This document shows positions 31,657 through 36,829 of a stretch of 36,829 nt of DNA, in pieces; the stretch's first letter is position 1; each line of letters starts with the position of its first letter. The stretch comes from a virus. Below the pieces are notes generated by a model. The model saw nothing but the letters and a program-made list of their open reading frames with translations, was not told where the DNA came from and searched no databases. The DNA lies in IMG/VR virus record IMGVR_UViG_3300044821_000165, positions 1 through 36,829 of that record. One strand, written 5' to 3'. The position numbers and the translations under genes are program-made.

Positions 31657-31949
31657 GCGGCCTCCTCAAACAACGATCGTTGTTGTTCGACGGTGAAGCG
31701 GCGCTCGGGATGGCGCAGCTTCCAGGCGTCGAACTGTTTCTGGTGCTCGGGGCAAAGGTGTTTCATCGGTGCAACCTGCCTGGAGTGGCGCGAGCAGATG
31801 GGGTTGTCGCACGTGCCCGACTTCCGCGCGGAAACTTTCCAGTCACAAAGAAAGTCCGCCTGCCGGCCGCACGCGCAGAACTTGCGAAACGCGCGCAGGC
31901 CACAGACGAGGGCCGATCCGCCGCCAGGAAGATCGATGCGCTCACACAT
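31653..31949 (-). CDS. cysteine/histidine-rich early protein
   Basis: A 98-residue protein with likely ligands C25, C27, C35, C47, C52, H55, H64, C66 and H69, enough for two zinc ions (FCACGRQADFLC, CDNPICSRH, HLCPEH). A helical end follows (FDAWKLRHPERRFTVEQQ). This CxC...C...C...H...C..H order is common in unnamed phage proteins beside replication or restriction-evasion genes. It overlaps the upstream gene by eight bases and the downstream one by ATGA. Confidence 0.75.
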   Translation of the reverse strand: MCERIDLPGGGSALVCGLRAFRKFCACGRQADFLCDWKVSARKSGTCDNPICSRHSRQVAPMKHLCPEHQKQFDAWKLRHPERRFTVEQQRSLFEEAA

Positions 31950-32145
31950 GGCTCACTCCAAATAGGAATGACTGCTGCGGCTCAGGTTCGGGCGCATGGC
32001 TCAGCACCGGGCGCAGGTCGTACTTCTCGATGCAGTCCAGGCACGGCCCCTTGCGGCCGCTGTCGATGCGGTGCTGGGTGAACTTCTTGCAGCGGCCGCA
32101 GTAGAACGAGGCGGAGACGGTGTTGCGGGAGAAGTGTTCGCTCAT
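31942..32145 (-). CDS. four-cysteine zinc ribbon microprotein
   Basis: A 67-residue protein with one classical ribbon: C16-x2-C19 and C35-x2-C38 (FYCGRCKKFTQH, GPCLDC). The start ATG 32145 overlaps the upstream stop as ATGA. Its first five codons after the start match the beginning of the next gene up the operon (SEHFS), see the repeat noted under findings. No catalytic residues are evident. Confidence 0.75.
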   Translation of the reverse strand: MSEHFSRNTVSASFYCGRCKKFTQHRIDSGRKGPCLDCIEKYDLRPVLSHAPEPEPQQSFLFGVSHV

Positions 32146-32465
32146 GGCTTCACCTTGGCCAGAGCTACATCGATAGCATCCGCGATTTCTTCAGCGAGAG
32201 CTGGAGCGGCGTTGCCATACTGATAGCTTCGGAACCCATGCGCCGCAGCTTCCAAGAGTTTGACGAGTTTACTCATCGGGTGCTCCGGGCAATTCGCGAC
32301 GTGACGGGTGAGTACTTCCGCCATCGCCACCGGGACTTCGCCTTCGCGGCCGTAGCGATGTCCGCAATAAACGCAGTTCACGAACATGCCTCGTTGGAGG
32401 TCGCGCACCCACTGTTCTAGGCGGGCAAGCTTTTCGCTGTTTGACTCGGAGAAGTGTTCGCTCAC
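32142..32465 (-). CDS. C2HC zinc-finger-like early protein
   Basis: A 107-residue protein starting with GTG at 32465. It has a leading helix (KLARLEQWVRDLQRG), a C31-x2-C34...H55-x3-C59 cluster (NCVYCGHRYG, TRHVANCPEHP) and a C-terminal helical half (ALAEEIADAIDVALAK). Proteins with the NCVYCGHRYG...H..NCP order are frequent in phage early regions. It overlaps both neighbours (GTGA upstream, ATGA downstream). Confidence 0.75.
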   Translation of the reverse strand: MSEHFSESNSEKLARLEQWVRDLQRGMFVNCVYCGHRYGREGEVPVAMAEVLTRHVANCPEHPMSKLVKLLEAAAHGFRSYQYGNAAPALAEEIADAIDVALAKVKP

Positions 32466-32695
32466 GCGTGACCTCCCTTAAAGGCCGCGCGGCACAAGTC
32501 TTCAATCGGAGCCGGAACGAATCCGCGATCTTTGCCGCGACGGAGGATGTCTTCACAGCGTGCCGTGTCGAGCCGGAAGTCATGCTCGACCAATCCGTAG
32601 AGGCGCGCCGATTCCAGTGCAAGGAAAAACTCGGCCGCGTTCACGGCCCCCTGCCACTCCTGCTCGTTGTTCGGATCGCGCGGATCGTCGCTCAC
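32462..32695 (-). CDS. unknown 77-residue early protein
   Basis: It starts with GTG at 32695 (GTGA overlap). It is acidic at the front (MSDDPRDPNNEQEW) and helical behind (AAEFFLALESARLYGLVE, then RCEDILRRGKDRGF). It may be a small helical bundle. No family is recognised. Confidence 0.65.
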   Translation of the reverse strand: MSDDPRDPNNEQEWQGAVNAAEFFLALESARLYGLVEHDFRLDTARCEDILRRGKDRGFVPAPIEDLCRAAFKGGHA

Positions 32696-33207
32696 GCATA
32701 CCTCCGTTCTTTCCGGGGCGAGCTTGTTGCCCGGTTCGACGTCGCTATCGGTGTCGGAACCGCGTCTCCCGCGGTCGAACCGTGACTCGTGGCTAACTGC
32801 TCGCCCCCGGAAACTTGTTTGGCTTCAACGAAGCGCGCGAGTGCCCACGCCACTTCGAGCACCGCGCCTGTCCGCACGCGGACGAATTCGTGATCGCCAT
32901 TGTGGAAGTCTTCGCGCACGCACTCTGGATACGAGCAGCGGTTCTGCACGCGCGGAAACGGGCGCAACGGATCGACAACGCGCACGTGCACCGTGTCGCG
33001 GTGCACCGCTTCGACTTCGCCGATGAAGTCACCTGTGTGGTAGCCCACGATGCGATAGAGGCCGCCCATCTTCACCGGAAGAACCTGCGCGGCGGCGCGC
33101 GGCCCGAAGAACGCGAGAGCGATGCCCGGCCCGAGTCCGGTCATCAGCGCGGCCTTCACGATCACGCAGACGAAGAGCCAGATGTTGGAGAGTTCGGAGT
33201 GCATCAC
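32692..33207 (-). CDS. early protein with N-terminal membrane segment
   Basis: A 171-residue protein with one hydrophobic segment (about 9-35: IWLFVCVIVKAALMTGLGPG), a beta-rich domain (YRIVGYHTGDFIGEVEAVHR, VHVRVVDPLRPF) with a YPECVREDFHNGDHEFVRV stretch that may hold a metal, and a low-complexity S/T tail. ATGA overlap with the repeat-protein gene. The middle part resembles the SH3-like barrels that bind DNA or proteins, but this is only a pattern impression. Confidence 0.6.
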   Translation of the reverse strand: MMHSELSNIWLFVCVIVKAALMTGLGPGIALAFFGPRAAAQVLPVKMGGLYRIVGYHTGDFIGEVEAVHRDTVHVRVVDPLRPFPRVQNRCSYPECVREDFHNGDHEFVRVRTGAVLEVAWALARFVEAKQVSGGEQLATSHGSTAGDAVPTPIATSNRATSSPRKERRYA

Positions 33208-33986
33208 TCGCCCCCTTCTTGCCGACTTATTGAAGTCGGCAACGAAGAAGGGCTCGACGCGCTAGCGGCGAGCACTTCGAGCAAAAGATCGGCGAGATCG
33301 GCGAGATCGGCGAGATCGGCGAAATAGGCGAGATCGGCGAGATCGGCGAGATCGGCGCGATAGGCGAGATCGCCGAGATAGGCGCGATAGGCGAGATCGG
33401 CGCGATCGGCGCGATAGGCGAGATCGGCGCGATCGGCGCGATAGGCGAGATCGCCGAGATAGGCGCGATAGGCGAGATCGGCGCGATCGGCGCGATAGGC
33501 GCGATAGGCGAGATCGGCGCGATTACGGACAGCATCCGGCGCGGCCGTGGGCAAAGGCTCTGCCACGCCACGCCGCAAAAAGTCGACAAGCTCGGCGGCC
33601 AGTTGTTTCGTTTCCTCATTTTTGATTAGAGGAATCAAGCCGCGCTTCTCGTCGGTGAGCAGCGCCAGCACTAACCGTTTGTTGATGTGCGTCGCACGCA
33701 GATCGACGCCAACTGGAATCGCCTGAAGAAATTGTTCCGGCCACATCATGGCCGCGCCGTTGTCGAGACCTTCAAAGATTCGATCTTCGAGGAAAGCCAA
33801 CTCGATGGGGATTCCCAGTTCGGTCTCGTAGGCAGCATGAGTTCCGCTATGGATGGTGCAGCCGACGGCACAGCCCTTGCCATCCTGCCAGTACTGGCCT
33901 TTTACCAATTGATCGGCGAGGCGATGAGCGCGCACCTGGGCGATGCGTTGATCCTTCAACTCCTGATTTCCGTGAAAGGTCAGCAT
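33204..33986 (-). CDS. repeat protein with tripeptide (xAD/LAY) array
   Basis: A 260-residue protein. Residues 1-150 form a globular domain with QYWQDGKGCAVGCTIHSGTHAA, ETELGIPIELAFLEDRIFEGL and PEQFLQAIPVGVDL, a family I know from other phage and bacterial proteins that also end in A/D/Y-rich repeats. Residues 155-233 are built of 26 tripeptide units (RAD, LAY, RAY, LGD, LAD), encoded by a 9-base minisatellite. The tail ends in S/P-rich sequence. The alternation of alanine with D/Y could give a long regular helix. Unit number is likely to vary by slippage, so function may be tuned by length. Confidence 0.75.
   Translation of the reverse strand: MLTFHGNQELKDQRIAQVRAHRLADQLVKGQYWQDGKGCAVGCTIHSGTHAAYETELGIPIELAFLEDRIFEGLDNGAAMMWPEQFLQAIPVGVDLRATHINKRLVLALLTDEKRGLIPLIKNEETKQLAAELVDFLRRGVAEPLPTAAPDAVRNRADLAYRAYRADRADLAYRAYLGDLAYRADRADLAYRADRADLAYRAYLGDLAYRADLADLADLAYFADLADLADLADLLLEVLAASASSPSSLPTSISRQEGGE
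33287..33522. repeat. 9-bp minisatellite with 81-bp higher-order period
   Basis: About 26 units of the type ATCGGCGAG/ATAGGCGCG run in tandem inside the 260-residue gene. A longer pattern of nine units (starting at 33364 and again at 33445) recurs after 81 bases, which shows that blocks were duplicated after single units had diverged. Since the unit length is a multiple of three, no frame is interrupted by a change in copy number. Confidence 0.9.
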
Positions 33987-34228
33987 AGGCGTAGTTGCTC
34001 CGTTTCTCGCGCTTCCGGGCGCGGCGCAAATGTTGGTTGTTTTCGCGGCGCGGGTTGATTAGTCGAGTGCTTCACTGCCGCGAGGAAGCAGGACGAACAA
34101 AGCGGCTTACGGACGCCGGTTCTGAGATCGGTCAGGAAGCCCGGAGTCATGGCGCGGCACTGAAGGCAGCTCCGCTCGCGCACGCGCGTTGAGAAGGTCC
34201 ACTCGAAAGCACGAGGTCGCTTGTTCAC
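33980..34228 (-). CDS. small zinc ribbon early protein
   Basis: An 82-residue basic protein starting at GTG 34228 (GTGA overlap, with GGAGG four bases upstream). C21-x2-C24 and C44-x2-C47 (SCLQCRAM, PLCSSCF) form a probable ribbon. The rest is basic and low in hydrophobics. It overlaps the next gene by seven bases. The longer frame from 34369 would run over the upstream gene and is rejected. Confidence 0.65.
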   Translation of the reverse strand: MNKRPRAFEWTFSTRVRERSCLQCRAMTPGFLTDLRTGVRKPLCSSCFLAAVKHSTNQPAPRKQPTFAPRPEARETEQLRLC

Positions 34229-34560
34229 GCCACCTCCGAGTTCGCCCGCGTGAAGGGCGCGATCCGCTCGTCGCCGCATCCGGTGCACTCGCCGATTAAT
34301 CCGGCGATGCAAAAGCGGTCCGCCACGAATTTCACTTCCACCTCGCAGCGTTCGCAGAATCGATTCCACTCGACAGGCACGGCCAGTCGCGCGATCTGGA
34401 ACGTTGCCAGCGCGTCGATTTCCGCGTGGCTCAGGTCTACGCGGCGCAGTTCTGGAGTTTCGAGGACGGCGGTACTCCCCCGAGCATGCGCGCCGTCCTC
34501 TCCCCCCAGACCGACTGAGTTGGGGAAGGCTGCTGTGGGATGCTCAGTCGGTAAGTTCAT
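34225..34560 (-). CDS. cysteine-cluster early protein
   Basis: A 111-residue protein with a disordered front (1-40), a short helix (DLSHAEIDALATFQIARLA) and a C-terminal cluster C69, C72, C84, C92, C95 (FCERCEVEV, ECTGCGDE). It is ATGA-coupled to the upstream gene and GTGA-coupled to the downstream one. No family is recognised. Confidence 0.65.
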   Translation of the reverse strand: MNLPTEHPTAAFPNSVGLGGEDGAHARGSTAVLETPELRRVDLSHAEIDALATFQIARLAVPVEWNRFCERCEVEVKFVADRFCIAGLIGECTGCGDERIAPFTRANSEVA

Positions 34561-34901
34561 CGGATCCCCGCAAGCTCCGCGATCAGGCGCGGGCAGTGGT
34601 CGGGATCGCGGCGCGCTTCATCGAGCGCATCGCTCACTTCTTCAAAAATATCCGCAGCGATCACGCGGTCGATCTCGAAGCAGATGGCATGGTGCTCCGC
34701 CAGGCGCCGGTCGATGAACGCGGCATCGAATTTTGGTTGCGCGGGGGGAAGGGAAGCGAACTTCGCCGGCATGCGGCGCTGCATGGCCTGCTCGACCAGT
34801 TGCGCGATCGAGAGCTGCGGCGGTGCGGGAAGCGTGATCAGGTTATCCGGCGAAGCGTTCGCCGGTGCTGCGGGCATCTGACGGCAAGAGGCTGAGTCCA
34901 C
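34557..34901 (-). CDS. early helical protein, related to its neighbour
   Basis: A 114-residue protein starting with GTG at 34901; GGGAG lies seven bases upstream. Residues 58-89 (FDAAFIDRRLAEHH, then DIFEEV) match the first 35 residues of the next protein up the operon (FNAEFIERRMTEHR, then MIEEI), so the two genes share a helical domain by duplication. The front is proline/alanine-rich. No known family. Confidence 0.65.
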   Translation of the reverse strand: MDSASCRQMPAAPANASPDNLITLPAPPQLSIAQLVEQAMQRRMPAKFASLPPAQPKFDAAFIDRRLAEHHAICFEIDRVIAADIFEEVSDALDEARRDPDHCPRLIAELAGIR

Positions 34902-34911
34902 TGTTCTTCTC

Positions 34912-35029
34912 CCTTTGAGCGGGGTTTGTTAACAAACAGCTAGAAAACTTTTTCGCGGTTTTCGCTTTCGGCGATCTCCGGGTTGCGATATGCTGTGGCT
35001 GTTGAGGCCAAGGATCCTTTGAGCGGGGT
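34912..35029. repeat. 14-bp direct repeat and 12-bp palindrome
   Basis: CCTTTGAGCGGGGT occurs at 34912-34925 (upstream of the 114-residue gene, including part of its ribosome site) and at 35016-35029 (inside the neighbour's end). Next to the first copy lies the perfect palindrome TTTGTTAACAAA (34925-34936), directly after a stop codon. The copies may be remains of the duplication that gave the two related proteins; the palindrome could bind a dimeric regulator. Confidence 0.6.
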
Positions 35030-35278
35030 CGAGTTCTCACAGCGGCGCGGAATGTAGATTCCGCGCCGTTTGCTTTTCGGCTCCAGGTCCGCAGCGATCG
35101 TCGCCTGCACATGCGGTGGAAGAAGATCGAACAGCCTGCCCGTTCGCGGTTGACGTTTGGGCAGCGCCTGTATCTCTTCGATCATTTCCTCGACCAGGCA
35201 GTGCTCGGCTTCGTGCTGCCAGCGGCGATGCTCGGTCATCCGCCGCTCGATGAATTCCGCGTTGAAGCTAGTCGCCAT
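34940..35278 (-). CDS. early helical protein, paralogue of the next gene
   Basis: A 112-residue protein. Its first part (FNAEFIERRMTEHRRWQHEAEH) is shared with the 114-residue downstream protein. The rest is basic (RQPRTGRLFDLLPPHVQ, PKSKRRGIYIPRRC) and lies over a strong DNA hairpin (35043-35068). ATG 35278 overlaps the cold-shock-like gene by 11 bases. No family is recognised. Confidence 0.65.
   Translation of the reverse strand: MATSFNAEFIERRMTEHRRWQHEAEHCLVEEMIEEIQALPKRQPRTGRLFDLLPPHVQATIAADLEPKSKRRGIYIPRRCENSTPLKGSLASTATAYRNPEIAESENREKVF
35043..35068. other. perfect 11-bp hairpin within coding sequence
   Basis: CGGCGCGGAAT and ATTCCGCGCCG flank the loop GTAG. The stem closely resembles that at 36070-36100 (both built on GGCGCGG(G)AA). 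No T-run follows on the minus strand; on the plus strand the sequence TTTGCTTTT follows, so it could terminate plus-strand (antisense) transcripts. Confidence 0.5.
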
Positions 35279-35546
35279 TGACCGCCGCCTTTCTTAACTC
35301 CTGCACGGGTGCGTAACTGCGTTTGCTGATGGGCCGCATCCAGAGGGCGCGTAGCCAGGGGCAGTGCGGCACCAGTTCGTATTCAACCTCCGCGCCCTTC
35401 TCGGGAATCCTGCTACCCGCTTCAAGGTCGGTCTCGTGAAAGAAAACCTGCGAGGTTTTGTCATCGACCTTCTTACCCTCGGGCACGATGTGGCCGTAAA
35501 GTCCGCCATCCAAACCCCTTTTCAGGTACTTCACGTGTCCGATCAC
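35268..35546 (-). CDS. cold-shock-like OB-fold protein
   Basis: A 92-residue protein with the cold-shock pattern: GHVKYLKRGLDGGLYGHIVP at the front (RNP1-like), QVFFHETDLEAGS (RNP2-like), then AEVEYELVP. The loop GKKVDDKTS between the two motifs is longer than in CspA. It probably binds single-stranded RNA or DNA, as an antiterminator or RNA chaperone in the early transcript. It starts with GTG at 35546 in a GTGA overlap. Confidence 0.7.
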   Translation of the reverse strand: MIGHVKYLKRGLDGGLYGHIVPEGKKVDDKTSQVFFHETDLEAGSRIPEKGAEVEYELVPHCPWLRALWMRPISKRSYAPVQELRKAAVNGD

Positions 35547-36049
35547 TCGCGCACCTCACAGCGAGGCGCATCCAGTTTTTCGCGAAGCTCTCTGACGCGC
35601 GCGTGCTGCTCGGGGTGCGCCATCCCGCACCAGTCGTCATGCGTTCCATCGGTACGCGTACAGCCATCGCAGGGAGTCCACGTGCTCGGCAGGCCGTGGA
35701 CGCTGATATTGAACCGCAGCTTGTCGCGCTCCCGGTAGCTGAGCTTCGGGTTCCGCCAGCAACAGTCCTCAAACCAGAAATAGTTCAGGCATTCGCCGCC
35801 AAGAAGAGCGATGCGCGCGAGGTCAATAATTCGGTCGGTGGCTTCCTGGAGAGAGATCGAAGAGTAGTTGCTCTCGGATGTGATCGCGAGTTCAACGATG
35901 TGCAAGTTGCGGAAGCTGGGAACGAGTCCGAGGTGCTTGATGAGGCGGCAGGCCGCGGCTTTCGAATCCGTCATGGCAAAGCGATTTCGGCCCGCTTTTC
36001 CACTTGAACGCACAGCCGGATTGTGGGATTCTGACGGTTGAGTAGCCAT
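35543..36049 (-). CDS. unknown early protein with C-terminal Cys cluster
   Basis: A 168-residue protein. A helical part (AAACRLIKHLGLVPSFRNLH, SISLQEATDRIIDLARIA), an aromatic stretch NYFWFEDCCWRN and a cluster C127, C130, C141, H145 (TPCDGCTRTDGT, WCGMAHPEQH) are visible. The FWFEDCCWRN stretch recalls small proteins near replication genes in other phages, function unknown. The start may be 36049 or the methionine at codon 26; neither has a clear ribosome site. Confidence 0.65.
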   Translation of the reverse strand: MATQPSESHNPAVRSSGKAGRNRFAMTDSKAAACRLIKHLGLVPSFRNLHIVELAITSESNYSSISLQEATDRIIDLARIALLGGECLNYFWFEDCCWRNPKLSYRERDKLRFNISVHGLPSTWTPCDGCTRTDGTHDDWCGMAHPEQHARVRELREKLDAPRCEVRE

Positions 36050-36069
36050 GGCCGGTTACTTGTTTTGTG

Positions 36070-36100
36070 TCGGCGCGGGAACTTCGAATTCCCGCGCCGA
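36070..36100. terminator. perfect 12-bp hairpin between first and second early genes
   Basis: TCGGCGCGGGAA and TTCCCGCGCCGA flank a seven-base loop (CTTCGAA). The minus-strand flank after the stem is CACAAAACAAG, without a T-run, so it may act as an attenuator, processing site or pause site in the early transcript; on the plus strand ATGTGTTTCT follows. It fills most of the 59-base gap. Confidence 0.45.
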
Positions 36101-36108
36101 ATGTGTTT

Positions 36109-36633
36109 CTAGGCAGCCTTCTCGCGCTGCAAACCTTCCATCCCAACCGAGCGCACCGGCTTTTTCGGCGACGAAGCACTGCCGAAGAAATCCGCGTACT
36201 CGCTCATGAGCACCGCTTGCCGTCGCGCCACAATGCGCGGCCACACCTGGTCCGGGTGAATGCCCAGAACGGCGTAGCAGGCTTCGATGTGCGGGATCGG
36301 GCTTCCTTGGCGGGCGAGGCCTACGGTCACGCGCGCGATGCGGTAATCGTCGCGGTACCAGGCGTCACACTCTTGCGCTTCGGCTTCAACCAGGCGGATG
36401 AGCACACGTTCGCTCAGTTCCAATCGGGGCTCCTGGGGAAGCTCGGCAAAGGTTATACGCGGAGAGCCCTCACTCGGTAAAGCCTGCTCAGAGGCCCATG
36501 GGAGCGGTGCGGGGGGAAGAGGGAAAAATGCGGCGAAGGGGATGAGCGCCGCCTGGTCGACAAACGATTGGACCATCGGCGAGCCGACGAAGAGCGTTAG
36601 GCCGAGCACCAGGCGCGTGAGCATTCGGCTCAT
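36109..36633 (-). CDS. first early gene: protein with N-terminal hydrophobic segment
   Basis: A 174-residue protein. It starts MSRMLTRLVLGLTLFVGSP with a membrane or signal-like segment (4-22), then a proline-rich linker, then a mostly helical domain (ELSERVLIRLVEAEAQECDAWYRDDYRIARVTVGLA in part; IPHIEACYAVLGIHPDQVW; ARRQAVLMSEYADFFG). The helical part has the look of a small DNA- or protein-binding fold (GLARQGSPIPHIEACYAVLG), but there is no clear family. Its ribosome site is poor (GGCGGTGG). It is the first good gene behind the promoter at 36735-36763. Confidence 0.6.
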   Translation of the reverse strand: MSRMLTRLVLGLTLFVGSPMVQSFVDQAALIPFAAFFPLPPAPLPWASEQALPSEGSPRITFAELPQEPRLELSERVLIRLVEAEAQECDAWYRDDYRIARVTVGLARQGSPIPHIEACYAVLGIHPDQVWPRIVARRQAVLMSEYADFFGSASSPKKPVRSVGMEGLQREKAA

Positions 36634-36734
36634 GCGGCCACCGCCGCGCGCTTGATGTTGGACCGCTGTGAGGCTGGAACTGCGGGCTTGCGTTTGTCCG
36701 GCCCGGGCGCGACTTCCGGTGTCCGATAACAGGT

Positions 36735-36763
36735 ATTATGTAAATAAAGTCGGGCCCGGCCAA
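36735..36763 (-). promoter_or_regulatory. early promoter, sigma70-like
   Basis: Read on the minus strand: -35 TTGGCC (36763-36758), a 17-base spacer and -10 CATAAT (36740-36735), five of six at the -10 and four of six at the -35. The AT-rich patch stands out in GC-rich surroundings. A start near 36728 would leave about 95 bases of leader before the first early gene. A short ATAA...TTAT inverted repeat over the -10/+1 region might be an operator. Confidence 0.6.
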
Positions 36764-36829
36764 TCGCCACCCGGGCGGACCGCCTGTTCGCCCTCTCGCT
36801 CTTCCTCCGCTATTTTCGCGTCTCGACGG

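Noticed and set aside
33227-33619. Alternative frame with Ser-Pro-Ile/Ala-Pro-Ile repeats through the minisatellite
   Set aside because: A 9-base repeat keeps all frames open; only the 260-residue frame has a globular domain and coupled ends.
36630-36770. 46-codon minus-strand frame ending in an ATGA overlap with the first early gene
   Set aside because: Its only start (GTG 36770) lies upstream of the promoter boxes and has no ribosome site, so it is not expected to be translated from the early transcript.

Overview
This 36.8 kb, GC-rich window (about 60% G+C by eye) is most of a tailed-phage genome, probably a prophage or temperate-type phage, with an HK97-like head and a long-tailed (siphovirus-type) tail module. 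Almost every gene lies on the minus strand, so the transcript reads from right to left. The host is probably an acidobacterium (inference). The evidence is a secreted cargo protein resembling small acidobacterial exported proteins, AGGAG-type ribosome sites, and simple heptamer and ATCGGGTGATC-type intergenic repeats that I associate with that phylum. No integrase, repressor, polymerase or helicase is seen, so regulation and replication functions lie outside the window or are absent. No tRNA, rRNA, CRISPR array or insertion sequence was recognised.

Layout in transcription order. (1) 36.8-30.1 kb is an early operon behind a good sigma70-like promoter (36735-36763). It holds about 18 very small genes, nearly all joined by ATGA or GTGA overlaps. 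About half carry cysteine/histidine clusters typical of zinc ribbons, one is cold-shock-like, and one has a 9-bp minisatellite. (2) 30.0-28.8 kb has two unknown genes and an HNH nuclease. (3) 28.7-19.8 kb is the packaging and head module: small and large terminase, a small membrane protein, portal, HK97 prohead protease, major capsid protein, a decoration-like protein and the gp6-like connector. (4) 19.8-13.6 kb is the head-tail junction. It contains the head-closure protein, a signal-peptide-bearing structural protein, and two large secreted proteins (723 and 1051 aa) in an unusual position before the tail terminator. (5) 13.6-7.7 kb is the tail module: tail terminator, two paralogous tail tube proteins (one with a hydrophobic N-terminus), tail chaperones G and GT joined by a likely -1 frameshift, an HK97 gp10 homologue and the tape measure protein. 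(6) 7.7-1.4 kb holds the tail-tip genes, interrupted by a plus-strand secreted cargo gene (moron) with its own promoter-like sequence. (7) 1.4-0.1 kb is the lysis cassette: glucosaminidase-type endolysin, 3-TM holin and a small membrane-anchored coiled-coil protein. A truncated plus-strand gene runs into its end.

The most unusual feature is that several proteins expected to be built into virions in the cytoplasm (decoration-like protein, neck-region protein, second tail tube protein, two large fibre-like proteins) begin with signal-peptide or membrane segments, most of them preceded by a strong ribosome binding site. A second recurring theme is a roughly 55-65 residue, tryptophan-bounded carbohydrate-binding-like module found in the connector, twice in the tail-tip protein, and in a shorter form in the 1051-aa protein. 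Many long antisense ORFs are GC-rich shadows and are left out.
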